In this document: positions 43,073-56,035 of the stretch, one piece after another | Numbering within the stretch: position 1 is the first letter of the stretch | Layout of the letters: every line of letters starts with the position of its first letter | NCBI GenBank assembly: GCA_029931535.1 | Contig: JAQPZY010001142.1 | Coordinates: forward strand, 717,501 to 781,500 | DNA length: 64,000 bases | From: Margaritifera margaritifera | Lineage: Eukaryota; Mollusca; Bivalvia; Unionida; Margaritiferidae | Reading direction: 5' to 3' | Notes under the pieces: generated by a model | Told to the model about the DNA's origin: nothing | Databases searched by the model: none | What the model saw: the letters and a program-made list of their open reading frames with translations, nothing else | Made by a program: the position numbers and the translations under genes

Positions 43073-44980
43073 TATTTATTTTGTTAAATTTACAAAAATG
43101 TGAAAAATAGTCAAGATAAAGCATCATGTGTCCTCTCTCTCTCTCTCTCGTGCTTTCTGCAATAAATTCATAACCTACAAGTTTTCTTTTTCATTTTAAG
43201 ATTTCACAAACTGGCGATCAACATGCATTAGACAGGATATTTCTTTTTCTTTTTTTTTTTTTGGTTTGTTTACGGTTACATTACAGAAAAAGATTTTTTC
43301 TATTTCAAAACAAACAATTTACTATTATAAATTTTAAACGAATAAAAAAGAAATTCCTGGGATATGAAATATTTTTACAACATAAATTCACATATTTCAC
43401 TTAATTATAAGTTACCGGATTATTAAATCAAACATTCTATATGTTATTATAAAGTGCATCTATTTTTCTCCGTCCATCTATCAATTCGTCCATCAATCTA
43501 TTTATTTATCTATCTATCTGACTGTTTTAATATCTGCCAACCTATATTTATGTTTGTTTTTGTTATAGATTTCGTCCGGTCATATTCTGGATTAATTTGA
43601 AAAAAAAGTACTTATCGTGTTACTTACTTATTTATTTCTTTATTTTTTTAAACTATTAGCTTTAGTATTAACATTTATATTGTGATCATTTGCCGTGGCT
43701 TCGATAAATCCGCACGTATTTTGTTATCACATTATATCTTTCCTAGGAATTATTCGAAACTTACAATTAAATCTCAGACGACTTTTTGAAGAAATGAACT
43801 GTTAACTATCAAAGTGGTTTGAACACCTATTTGAGACAATTTTATCTTAACTTGGTAGTCTTCTGTTCATATCTTTACCTGGGCAAACTTCAGAGAATGA
43901 AACCAAACAAGATAGATGTTTTTTTGTTGTTTTTTTTGTTGTTTTTTTTTTGGTGTAGTTTTTTTTTTAAACGTAGTAGATGTCTGTTTTTAATAATTAT
44001 TTTTTTTTTGTCTGAATAATTAACATAAAATGCTCGTGTCCTTTCCTGTTATTCTCTTCCAATTAGCATCATTTCAATAATTTGATTGTACCTCATGAAC
44101 GAAAATCTCACTTGATTTATAATCTATAATACTCTCATTTCACTGTATGCATAGCTAATGTCCATTTTCACTTCCTTTCATGTGTGGCTGGCACATACAG
44201 ATTTTGATGACGCGTCAGAATTCAAGTAAATCTTCAAACCCCTCATTTTTACTCAGATTTTGTTTTTTTAACCCAACCGGAACTACCCGTAATTCGTCAG
44301 ACAATTTCAGTTATGGCGATTTTTGTCACCAGCAGCGAGAGCATATGGTGGGACCTAATTAACGCAGCACGTATAATTGCAGCCAGCAACGACTTGGATC
44401 ACGAAAGGCATCACCGCCCTCGGATTTAAAAGCAGTTTCCTCCTTCCAAAGTGGTTGCTCACGGCTGTCATAATTGAGACATCTAGCACGTTGTCAATGA
44501 TATGTTCATTAAAATATATTTCTAGCTTCAATGACAAAGTTATGAGATTCAGCGACGATAAATACACGAAATAAGAAAATCATCTGCAAAGAAATCGACA
44601 CCTCCCATTGCTTTCACATCGCGTATGTGCGTTACAATGTAATGATGCGAATAATCACAGCGCCCTCTCATATTCTCGAACCCAAAGCAACATATACTTG
44701 AAAGAAAATAGACTTTCCTGCAGTGACTTTGGAACGAGACTTTTTTCCTGTCCATGAATTAGAGAATATACCTTAGTAACAAAAAATAACTGTGCATGTA
44801 TAATACTGTAGATGAATTTGAAGCAGTCACGCGGGCGATAGAACATGCCATAAATGATATGGGTCATTACTAAAGCTTCGTTTCACAGGCAGAGCTTTCG
44901 TCGGTAAATTGCCCTATCAAACGACTCGACACTTGAGGCTCGTGTCTCCAAACGTAGCAAAGCGTCTCCGACCTCACTTA
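43071..44980. other. AT-rich DNA, then a more GC-balanced stretch
   Basis: Poly-T runs at 43240-43262 and 43918-44010. From about 44180 the sequence becomes less AT-rich, but open frames are short and show no domain. Confidence 0.4.
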
Positions 44981-44987
44981 GAGAGAT

Positions 44988-45155
44988 GTGTCCTTCGACA
45001 AACCTATAACTGGTTACACCTTCAACTCGACAACAAAATTAGCCAACTTTCTGAAACAATTCATTTCTTCTAGAGTCAGCCGGCAAAAGGAGAAACATGG
45101 ACTGGCCTCTGGATTGGGCAGCAAGTCTGCGCTCTCTGCAAGCCTGGGGACTGAG
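44988..45155 (+). other. Possible exon (weak)
   Basis: A frame beginning MSFDKPITGYTFNSTTKLAN stays open over about 55 codons of relatively GC-balanced sequence and meets ACTGAG|GTAGGT, a good splice-donor-like site, at about 45154. Following sequence is low complexity. No domain and no partner exon are seen, so this is only a candidate first exon. Confidence 0.15.
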
Positions 45156-45660
45156 GTAGGTTTGTTTATTTTGTGTTGTTGTTGCTTTGTTTTTTTTATT
45201 TATTTATTTTTCTTTAAAAGTAAAAATGATCGTGACCATTAACAGATTACAAGTCTTTATAAAAGATAACTTTAGAGGGTAAAACGTGTAACCCATCCAA
45301 AATATGTGTATCGGTGACAAATAGCTCACGCCCCCCGCATCTTGTCATTGCGAGATAACGAAATGTTATTGTTCAGATAAGATGCGAAACTGTCAATGTA
45401 AGCATCTTCAGCGTCCTACAGAATCACCCCCTCGTCTATTTTGTTTTATAATAGCAAATGATTTTCAAGGTGCAATCACCCCAGATGTGAGATATAAACT
45501 TAAATTCAATTCATGTTTTGGTTGACTTTCATGTGAATCATTGTATACCGACATAATTCATGATTTTCATCGCGATCAAATCTGTTCTTATTATTACTGA
45601 AGTTATCGCCATTATCAACAGCACATCAAATTCATCTTTCTCATTTCCATAATCATCATC

Positions 45661-45683
45661 TTTATTATTATTATTATTATTAA

Positions 45684-45735
<52 letters not shown>
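45661..45735. repeat. (ATT)n microsatellite
   Basis: About 75 bp of ATT triplets with one interruption. Confidence 0.96.
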
Positions 45736-48700
45736 GAGTTTTTATGTTTCGAATATATCACTTCTTTTTAAGCAAAACTCAGGGAATACCAAACATTTCT
45801 CGGACACTAGTAACCACCAGTAACATTTTCCAATACATGTTTTAAGATACAGCAGCAAAAAAGTGTGTCTATTTTAGAAACTTTCAAATGCCAAAAGTAT
45901 TGAATAGAGGGTGCGGCTAGTTCAAATATTAATTCAAAAGATAATGAGTCTAATTATTTGTCTCGTCTTATACATACAAAAATCAACATGAACCAAACGA
46001 TAATGCTTTATTTCCAAGTTATTGTATACATTTTCTTCACTCATATCAATCCTAACCTTTTGGCATAGTGTAAAAGCCATTATTATTTAACTCTTTATTT
46101 TATTTTACGATATTTTTTTTTTCTTTAATTGATCTAGGCCTTAATAATTTCTAACCGCATTTCAGGGAGAGAGAAAAAATGCATGAGATAATAGGAAAAG
46201 ATTTTCATGTACAGCAAATATATTTTATTCCATAGTCATCGAAATGCCAACGAAACCTTACCCTTCTTAATTGTATGTATGGTCCTGCATTCTTTTAACT
46301 TAACGGATGAACGGAACAATACTGACATCGGCAGTACTTACATGTTTACCAAATAATGAATATGATTCAGAATCAAATCTGCATTCCGTGTTGGTTTGCA
46401 AGCAAGAAGATAAAACAATAAGACATCATTGAAGCAACAGTCATGCAACAAAGCTAATTCCAACTTCAAAACATATTTTATTTAAAATTACCAGAGACTT
46501 GTCAATGCCAACAAATCTTTGACATTTATTTTGTTCCATTAATATTGCGCTGTGTAGATCACTGCGAATCTCTAAGGTTTGCATTTTTACTGGGAAAAAG
46601 CCTGATGTGTACGTCGTGAACATTGTTTTATTATTATTAAACTCTCAATATTTCATAACATTTCGAAATTAAATACTTCTGCCCTAAATATTTAGATTTA
46701 AGACTTTTCCGTGCATAAAATGAAAAAATCAAAGATTTCAGTATTTGTATTTCATACTACAACTTTTCTTTTATTAGCCAATTTTAAAGCTTATTTCCAA
46801 TTGTGGATAAACGTGATCTTTCTCATAATTACTTCTACATTTACAAGCTATCCCAAAAAATGATATACAAAGAAGATACCCTTATTTGTCGCAAATCATA
46901 ATGCAATGCAGAAAAATCCTGGTTACCCATTGTAAAATTGGTTTAACAAAATAAAGTTACAAAAATTACTGTTTAAGAGGTTTTGTGTGTAATAAATTGG
47001 CCGTCTTTTGTGTGTTGTCCCCCCCCCCCCCCAAAAAAAAAAAAATCCTGTGATAAAAAATAGAGGAATTAACAATTTGAAAATAACTTAGTTTATGTCA
47101 AAATCCAGATTTAATTTAAATAAGTCATAAGATAATTGCTAGAAATTAACAGCAAACAAAAAATGAACCCTACATAGTACATTTGAACGTTTTGAAATAA
47201 CTCAGCTCAGATTTAGAATCCCACTACTAAAATGTTTAATGAAGAAGATTTTGACGTACTCTAACAGACACAAGTATAGGACAAAGGATACAGCCGCTGA
47301 AAGGCATATTCCTTGAACTCAAAGTGTTGCGAAAACATTCCAGTATTCTACACCTTACGACAGAGCTAATTAAGATGGTTACAGAAAATTAGTCATTGTT
47401 ACATATCTGCCCAAAGCAGAGACTCACGTTTACAAATTATAGATTCTTGTATGGTCATTTTAAATGATTTTCACAACAACCCATATAATTTTACTTAACT
47501 ATTTAATAATTTTGCTTGTTTTATTTACTGATGGATCCAAGATATGATTTGGTAGTGATTACACATTCAAATTGTGTAGAATAAATACTATTATAAACTA
47601 TCCATAAACAATAGTGTGACCATAACATGAGATACAAGGAAGATAATTGTGAGCAACTAACTGATCAAAGATATACTTTAAATAGCGTGGCTTTTATGTT
47701 ATGCAAGCATGCAGACAAGAGACGTGAACTGTACTTGTTGGATTATCAATAAAAGTTGTCATTATATGGGCAATATTTTGTAGCGCAAGTGGTTATTTAG
47801 TACAGGACCAAGCACGTGCTAACAAAATATAAAACCATACATAGTGTCACTGACATATTTTAGTAATCTACAAAATTCACAACGTCAAATGATTGATATC
47901 TTATCATACAACAAGACTTTAGCAAATAAAAGACAAGAATGTTACACTATTTCTACCAACAAATACATCACAAAAACTAAGTTTATCAAATAATGTGTGC
48001 GCTGCCGCCTCCTCATAAATGCTACACGAATTTAAAGCTTTCATATTGGCAGGGTTTAATTAGGGTTGTATTTGCAGAAAATGCAAACAGCGCCAAATTA
48101 ACACTAGGAATGATATATGAACCAAATATTAAGCTCGCCTAGGAATGATATATGAACCAAATATTAAGCTCGCAACAATTTCAGTGGCGATTGGCATTAA
48201 TGATTAACGCCAACAAATATGTACACAACATATATATTTGTGGCAATAACCAAGATTTGGCAAAGCAGACATAAAGCACTATATGGTTTTGTCGATTACC
48301 ATGTACTGAAGTACAAAACTAGCATTTTAATTTTAAAATACAAATAAGCATGTGCAAAGTAATAACTTGAAAGAATTCAGACTTAAGTTTGTTTGTTTGC
48401 TTGGTTGGTTGTTTTGTTTTTTTTGTTTTTTTGTTGTTTTTTTTTTTTTTTGGGGGGGGGGTCTGCCTGAAAAGTAGTTTATCAATGATCTGACTTACAA
48501 CAATTACACAAAAGTTTATAACAAACTCGAGTTATAAACTTAAATATTTACTTTCCATAATGTTCTCATTTCTGCGCCATAGTGAGCCATGAAAGTCAAA
48601 TACCTAGAAAATGACTAGTTCTCGACAATATTATTTATTTACCAATTTTAGTCATTAGACAACTTTTTATATTTGATTACAGAATTTTTTAAAGCAACAA

Positions 48701-50240
48701 CCATAAAGGTTATTTCCAAATAGAATGAATAGAAGCCTATTATATGCGTCTAATTGGGAATCATATAAACCTTGTTTTGACTGTAGGTTAATCTTGAAAC
48801 CTTTAAGACAGGTAGAAATATACTTCACTGTAATTTACTTTAAGAACATTTTTAGCAATGCTACAATGAAACCAAGTTCTAGTGCCTCATATGGGTCATC
48901 AGCTATAAACAGGTGTAATTACTGTATTATTGGTCTTGCTTAGAAAAATATTCAACTTTTATCAAGAGAATACTTTTGGTTATTTTTCTTTCATATATAA
49001 ATATTTATATTTTCTCGCAAGAAATATTCCTTATGTTTCACGCCTTTTTAACGTTTTAGGTTAGGCTCTGTCTTTGGCCCTTGTTTTTGCATGCGATCTT
49101 TTATGTCAGTAAGACAAATAGTAATTAAAAGAAAGTGAAATTTTGACAATAGTTATACGATACAAAGGTATCAGATCGTGTATGTGTCGTTTGTTGGAAG
49201 TCATATTAATTCGCATAGAGAGGGTCTTACAAGAGAGATCATTTCAAATGACATTTATGAATTTAGTCTAATAAGTACTACCTTTTGCGAGCCTTGAAAT
49301 GAGCACAAATGTAAGATTATTTATACCTCATGACGAAAAGCATTATTTTATTTTATATTTTGTAATATTTTTTTTAACAAAACCGCTGAATAGTTTAGTG
49401 AAATGACTTTGAAATACATTCGGATTACTCGGTCGTTACGCCTTTCATTTACATTACGTTATGATGTAATTTGTGACGGTATGAGGTGTTATTACACGTG
49501 TTGCATATATAAAAATTATGATATGGGTATATTAACGTAAATAACATAGCAATCATGTGATAAATTCAATTAAGGAGTAAACAGATAAAGTCCATCTAGC
49601 CTTAACTAAACTTCAACGTTTGACCTAAACCTATTCTTTTCTTTTCATCTAGAATAGTTCGACTGCTGTGTAATGTCGATTTTGAACTTTAAAAAAATCC
49701 TAAATTTAATATTCATGTATCCTCGTTCTCTACCGTACAACCAGATCGCTTGGTAATTTATTTGTTTATATCTTAAATAAGCAAAACGAGTCGGGCATGT
49801 TTTCCTGTGGACTTATGGATTTGACATAGAACTCTGCATTCACAAAATATATTTACATAATTTTCTCGTATCTTGTGTCCGCAGACTTTCCTGATTACGA
49901 TCCTTATGTATCTACTAAACTCTCACTCTAAAATAAATTGAATATCTGTATACGGACAATGGCGTCCGGAATCCTAATATTTAAGAAAATTCAGACTTGG
50001 TGTTGCCCAACATGCCAACCTCCTAACACCGTGATACTGTCACGAAACCAACATCATTTGGCATTTATAGAAGATACCATGTGCATATCATATGTGGGTT
50101 TTGGGTGATCTATGTCATGGGCTGCCTATAAAACATATCGTTATCTCAAGAGATAAATTTGTCTCGTCGCTGTAATATTATTATTTAGGCAAATCATAAA
50201 TGTCTATATGAAGTCGTAATGCACTGACTGCCATTCTCGT
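45736..50240. other. Long AT-rich stretch, nothing recognised
   Basis: 4.5 kb with homopolymer runs (C then A at about 47020-47045; T then G at about 48418-48462) and a short 35-bp direct duplication at about 48109-48175 (AGGAATGATATATGAACCAA twice). No gene, RNA gene or transposon recognised. Confidence 0.45.
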
Positions 50241-50245
50241 GCCGG

Positions 50246-50398
50246 AGAGAGAGAGAGGGACAGAGAGAGAGACACAGAGAGAGAGAGACAGACAGAGAGA
50301 GAGAGAGAGAGAGGGACAGAGAGAGAGACACAGAGAGAGACAGACAGACAGACAGAGAGAGACAGACAGACAGAGACAGAGAGAGAGAGAGAGAGAGA
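50246..50398. repeat. (GA)n/(CAGA)n purine tract
   Basis: About 150 bp of GAGA with CAGA interruptions in a quasi-regular pattern. Open frames across it are repeat artefacts. Confidence 0.95.
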
Positions 50399-51017
50399 AT
50401 TTTAATACAAGCTCTTATAATACAGTTTGTCATAACGTCGAGGCAGAACAACAAAAACAAACGCTAAAAGTCTGTATACTCCATTAGGACTTGCAAAGTT
50501 TATTCTTTTCAAAAACACATAATGCCTTTCCAGAAAAGTCAAGTTTGAAAAGTTCTAATTTTCGATTTTCTTTTCCTCTGTGAATGCGATTTTGGATGTG
50601 TAGACCAAGACGAAATGGCATGATAGGATGTACCAAAAGAAGCTGCATCGCAAAAACATTGATAACGACAACTGTGATTGCCGTTAGTGTTATATATGGC
50701 ATTATATTTCAAATTGAATATTCATATGCTTTAACATTTGAGATAACAATTTTCTACACGCTCCTTTGGACGAATTTCGCCTTTTTCCTTGTTGAAGCTT
50801 CACTTTGAAGTCTTTCTTAAAACTTTATTAGATTGTAATACATGTATTTCTTAATAATTATTTAAGATCAGAGATCTGTCATAGATGGTAGTGCATTGAC
50901 GCCATTTTCAGGAAAAATATGTGAATATATTGAATAAAATAGTATCGTTCAAAATTGGGGCATAGTGACCGCATCACTGTTAGGGAAACCCGCGATCAGA
51001 AAAATCCATATTATATA

Positions 51018-51720
51018 TGAGGGGTATTTAAAAAGTTTTGAATATCAGTGAACTGTACAGCAAAGTTTTTTTTATTAGTGAACAGTACGTCAGTGCATCT
51101 CCTCAAAATAATCCCCATGCACATCTATACACGTTCCCAGTCTGATTATCTGATTATTAACTGCCATTTTGTATTCACTTTGTGGTATGTTGTTCTTACT
51201 CTGGAAAACTGCACTTCCAAGTGCATGGCGGCTTTCAAATCGTGTACCCCTCAGCAAATCTTTGATAATGGGATTCAGCCAAAATCACTTGGAGCTAAAT
51301 CATGACTGTATGAAGGATATGGCAAAGTTTGGATTCAGTACTCCTTCAGGAAGTCTGTCAAATGATTCTTCAGTATACCAAAAACAGTTGACAAATTAAC
51401 GCCTGTGATAATAGAAATATATCCCATTGTGTATCGAGCATCTTCATCAATTGCCCCCTTCACATCAGCCACTTGCTTCTCACCAACCGCAGACAGCGGT
51501 TTTCCAGAACGTGGGTCATCGTCTATGAATTATCAACCATCTTTAAAACGATGAAATCACCTTAGAAGTGTAGGATATGGCAGAGAATTATATCCGTAAA
51601 CTTTATCCAAGTCGGCCTTGATATCAGTCAGAGAGTACCCTAAAGGAGTTCGGATGTAAAGGAGTTCAATTCGTCCAGTAGGAAGAAAAAAACTCTTTTC
51701 CTGTATGATAGCTTCATATT
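51018..51720 (-). mobile_element. Mariner-family transposon relic
   Basis: The minus strand encodes pieces of a mariner transposase: GYSLTDIKADLDKVYG and DDDPRSGKPLSAVGEKQVAD with the second helix-turn-helix region (51630 to 51440), then LSTVFGILKNHLTDFLKEY, then directly the C-terminal SYSHDLAPSDFG and LGSAVFQ...CIDVHGDYFEE in changing frames (to about 51090). The central catalytic region with the first two Asp residues is absent, so there is an internal deletion of roughly 150 codons. GAGGGGTATTTAAAAAGTTT at 51020 is a plausible terminal repeat; the other end was not found. Confidence 0.82.
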
Positions 51721-51784
51721 GTATTTTTTTTCTGATGTCTGTAAAGGGACATGAAGCTTGAAGACGTCATAAAGCATAAAGCAT

Positions 51785-52625
51785 AACGTTATTGACACAT
51801 ATTGAACGATACAATATTGTACAGTCTTTGAGCACCATATAACGTTATTTAAGCATATTGAACGATACAATATTGTACAGTCTTTGAGCACCATATAACG
51901 TTATTTAAGCATTGAACGATACAATATTGTACAGTTTTTGAGCACCACCATATAACGTTATTTAAGCATATTGAATGAAACAAAACTGTACAGTCTTTGA
52001 GTACCGTATAAAGTTATATAAGCATTTTGAATTTTACAAAAACTGTACAGTCTTTAAGCACCGTGTAACGTTATGTAAGCATATTGAACGATACAATATT
52101 GTACAGTCTTTGAGCACCGTATAATGTTATTTAAGCATATTGAATGAAACAAAACTGTACAGTCTTTGAGCACCATATAACGTTTTTTAAGCATATTGAA
52201 CGATACAATGTTGTACAGTTTTTGAGCACCATATAACGTTATTTAAGCATATTGAATGAAACAAAACTGTACAGTCTTTGAGCACCGTATAACGTTATTT
52301 AAGCATGTTGAATTATAGAAAAACTTTACAGTCTTTAAGCACCGTGTAACGTTATTTAAGCATATTGAACGATACAATATTGTACAGTCTTTGAGAACCG
52401 TATAACGTTATTTAAGCATATTGAATTATACAAAAATTGTAGTCTTTGAGCACCGTCTAACGTTATGTAAGCATATTGAACGATACAATATTGTACAGTC
52501 TTTGAGTACCGTATAACGTTATTTAAGCATGTTGAATGAAATAAAAATGTACAGTCTTTGAGCACCATATAACGTTTTTTAAGCATGTTGAATGATACAA
52601 AAACTGTCGGCCTTTGAGCGCCGGG
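51785..52625. repeat. 57-58-bp minisatellite, about 14 copies
   Basis: Units contain GTACAGTCTTTGAGCACC and ATAACGTTATTTAAGCATAT. Two kinds of unit alternate irregularly: one with a palindromic ACAATATTGT, the other with ACAAAACTGT. Copies differ by a few substitutions and short indels. Confidence 0.93.
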
Positions 52626-53588
52626 AATCCGTTTCTGGTCAGAAATGTCAACAATGTATTTTGCTACAAAAAATATCTGGTATTATGCACATATCATACA
52701 AAAATTTAAAAAACAAAGTTACTATTCACTCATTTTGATATTTATCCGCATTTATCTGCATGAATATTTGGTATCCAAACCGATATAACTGGTCGCACTG
52801 AGTAATTAAACTGTAACTTTTAGTCAGTACACGCGTACACACAGTCTAGACTTCTTTTTCAAGTATTTTGTATTTTCAAAAAATATATGTCTGTAACAAG
52901 AAATAATTTTCTGCATTTATGTCTCAAAAAAGTAATCTTCAACATGGATTTAAATCACAATCATTATGATCTGCAACAACAAGTTAATTCCTTTTTTATG
53001 GCAAAATTATTAATTGATCATTCTCACTTTTTCTGCTGGTCTGAATCCCTTGAAACGGTAAAAAAAAAGACTTTTCAGCACTTTAGGATATGTGCTCTTA
53101 CTAAAGCATTGAAACTATGCCAAGGCAGTGAACGTGTTTTGTATGTCTGAAAGTCATGTGTTAGGTTTACAATCTTTATTGAGGTAGGAATAATGCTCCT
53201 TTTATGGTCAAAATCTGTCATATGCACACCACAACTAGACTTATGTTATTGCATCCCTTTGTGCCAAAATGTTATTATTATGACTGTTACTTCTGAAGAT
53301 AATGTCAAAGGAAAGCAATCCCTGGAAATCAGCACAATTTCCATTAAAGCAATATTTTATACGAGCGTTATTTGTCCTGTTATTGAATATCTGTGGAATT
53401 CGTTTTTATTAGCCTGAGAAAAGAGTATTTTATTATTACGACAGTAGAACTTCATTTATTCAAACCTCATTCATCGGGATTATTGGAATATCTGAAACAC
53501 ATGTACATCCAGAAGTATGCAGATTTGGTAAAACCCCAAATCGTTCACCCAGAATTTCGTTTATCCGAAGGGATCGGACCAGCTACAT

Positions 53589-54058
53589 TATATACTATAC
53601 TATATTATACTATACTATACTATACTATACTATACTATACTATACTATACTATACTATACTATACTATACTATACTATACTATACTATACTATACTATAC
53701 TATACTATACTATACTATACTACACTACACTACACTACACTACACTACACTACACTACACTATACTGTACTGTACTGTACTGCACTGCACTGCACTGCAC
53801 TGCACTGTACAGTGCTGTGATGTGATGTGCTATGCTATGCTATGCTGTGATGTGCTATGTTATAACTTGCAGTACTATACTAGATTAAACTATGATATTA
53901 TATGATATACTGTATTATAATATACTATACTATACTATACTATACTATACTATACTATACTATACTATACTATACTATACTATACTATACTATACTATAC
54001 TATACTATACTATACTATACTATACTATACTATACTATACTATACTCTACTATACTAT
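53589..54058. repeat. (TATAC)n array with block-wise variants
   Basis: Pentanucleotide array arranged in blocks: TATAC, then TACAC (about 53720-53760), TGTAC, TGCAC (about 53780-53805), a degenerate GTGCTATGC-like zone (about 53810-53890), then TATAC again to 54058. The frame open through it is a repeat artefact. Confidence 0.95.
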
Positions 54059-54322
54059 GCTAACTAGTTAACAGCATAAAGGTACTTTGTATCATTTTGA
54101 GTATTCAGTAAGATATCAGTACATAACAAAAAATTCCATGACACAGTAAATTACATCACAATTCATCACATTCCTGTATAAAACATCAAATTACTTTACA
54201 TTACATCACATTAAACTTCATCTCCTTTGAAAGCTTTTAAGTACCACTTCATCAACAGTTGGGGTCAGTTATACATTTTCCAGCTAGAAAACTATAGAAG
54301 TTTAAAGCTGTCGTCGTCATTA

Positions 54323-54324
<2 letters not shown>

Positions 54325-54400
<76 letters not shown>
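54325..54400. repeat. (AT)n microsatellite
   Basis: About 76 bp of pure AT. Confidence 0.97.
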
Positions 54401-54402
<2 letters not shown>

Positions 54403-54535
54403 CCAAACGTGCTCAAAACGACGTATTTACGTCAATAAGACGAGTTATTGATTGCAATATGTTGAAATGAATATGTTGTCTTATTGACGTGATGATATAA
54501 TATAACGTTCTAAATTTGTACATTTGTCGTAATGA

Positions 54536-54616
54536 ATACATATTGAAGTATTAGTATACATATTGAAGTATTAGTATACATATTGAAGTATTAGTATACA
54601 TATTGAAGTATTAGTC
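54536..54616. repeat. 20-bp tandem repeat, four copies
   Basis: CATATTGAAGTATTAGTATA in four near-identical tandem copies, directly left of a foldback MITE. Confidence 0.93.
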
Positions 54617-54621
54617 ACCCT

Positions 54622-54935
54622 ATCGACATGACAAGATATCTCTGTTTCATATGTGATCAAGACGACATCTTTAACTTGAACACAAAACGAGTTACCAATT
54701 GCAATTTCTTGACATAATTATGTAAACATGACGACACATTTGTATCTCTATGCTTTCTTACTGCCTTGTTGCCACAATATAGCAACCTATGTAACTTTGC
54801 CGTCATGTCTACATATTCATGTCAACAAATTGCAATCGGTAGCTAGTTTTGTTGTCCTTAAATACGTTGCCTTGATCACATATGCAAATACAATATCTCG
54901 TCATAACGACGGCAGCTTAATATTCCATGCAAGTT
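54622..54935. mobile_element. Foldback MITE, copy 1
   Basis: A long imperfect palindrome. The left arm has CATGACAAGATATCTCTGTT, CATATGTGATCAAGACGAC and GAGTTACCAATTGCAATTTC; the right arm has the complementary CAAATTGCAATCGGTAGC, CCTTGATCACATATGC and ATATCTCGTCATAACG. It is homologous to 55717-56035. No coding capacity. Confidence 0.7.
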
Positions 54936-55039
54936 GGCTGATTTCAAAGGTGTTATCTTTAAAATATGGGATTATGGCTAACTGGTCATTAATGTAATCT
55001 GTAATAATACAAAGATGCACAACAAGTGAGTATACACGC

Positions 55040-55176
55040 TACCGTAAATACTCGCGTATAATTCATGTCCAAATTCAAACAACATAGACCCTGATCTGCC
55101 GTCGCATTATGCGACGGCAGATCTGGGTTTATGCAGTTTGCAGTTGGTATGGAATTATACGTGAGTATAGACGGTA
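55040..55176 (+). mobile_element. Hairpin MITE, copy 3 (collapsed)
   Basis: 137 bp with TACCGTAAATACTCGCG and GAGTATAGACGGTA ends and TA on both sides. It has only one hairpin: its left arm (CATAGACCCTGATCTGCCG) is of hairpin-1 type and its right arm (CGGCAGATCTGGGTTTATG) of hairpin-2 type as defined in copy 2, so it is a deletion product joined at the shared GCAT. Confidence 0.85.
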
Positions 55177-55716
55177 CATGAACAAACAAATAGCTTCCTT
55201 TGAATATTCAAGACATGCATACAAGTACTGTCATCTTTCGAAATGTATTAATAACTTAAACCTCTCCAACCCGAGGAAAAAGCTTTTTTTTTTTTTTTTG
55301 CCTAAATTGAAGTTTACCGAAACATTTCCAAATTAAATGAATCAGGTTCATTCGAAAATCAATAATTTATATGAAAACAAATTTCATATACTGATAGTGT
55401 ATAGTGATTTCCCTTGGATTCTGCGCTTTGATATCAGGTGCTTATTTTGGCGGAATGGCAAGCAAACAAACCAATGGCTGTAACCCAGTATGAACTAAAA
55501 TGTCAAATATGACAGAGCAATAGATATGACAAATATCAAAGGCGAGGAATTTATCACTAACAAAAGTTATATCAAATCATGAATTGAAAGATAAAACCAT
55601 TAATGTACATCTCATGGCATCAATATTGATTTGGCGAAAAACCTTATGGCAATTAAGCGATAATATTTTAAAGGCTTTTTTATCAGATAAATTCATCAAC
55701 CAATATGACCGTATGG

Positions 55717-56035
55717 AAGCATTAGCCTAAGCTGCCACGGACATGACGTGATATTTATATTGCATATTCGATGAAGGCGACGTCTTTTACTTTAACACAA
55801 CTAGTTACCGATTGCAATTTCTTGACATGATTATGTAGACATGACAAATTTACTTAGTTTGCTATACTGTGGCAACATGTCAGTAAGACAACATAAGTAT
55901 ACCAATTTTTCGTCATGTCTACGTAATCATGTCAACCTAATCGGGGTTTTCTTTACGTAAAACTAGTCGTCTTGATCAAAAATGCAAGAGAAAGATCTCG
56001 TGATGTCGATCGCAGCTTAATACTTTCATGCAACT
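55717..56035. mobile_element. Foldback MITE, copy 2
   Basis: Homologue of 54622-54935. Terminal arms: ATGGAAGCATTAGCCTAAGC and the complementary GCAGCTTAATACTTTCATGC. Inside are GTTACCGATTGCAATTTCTT and GTCATGTCTACGTAATCATG as in copy 1. Confidence 0.7.

Noticed and set aside
50194..50487. Ser/Leu-rich and Arg/Glu-rich frames
   Set aside because: Translation of the GA/CAGA tract on both strands.
51640..52586. Minus-strand frames with repeated CTILYRSICLNNVI-like words
   Set aside because: Translation of the 57-58-bp minisatellite; frame changes between units.
53393..53905. 170-codon plus-strand frame
   Set aside because: Two thirds is (TATAC)n; the first third has no domain.
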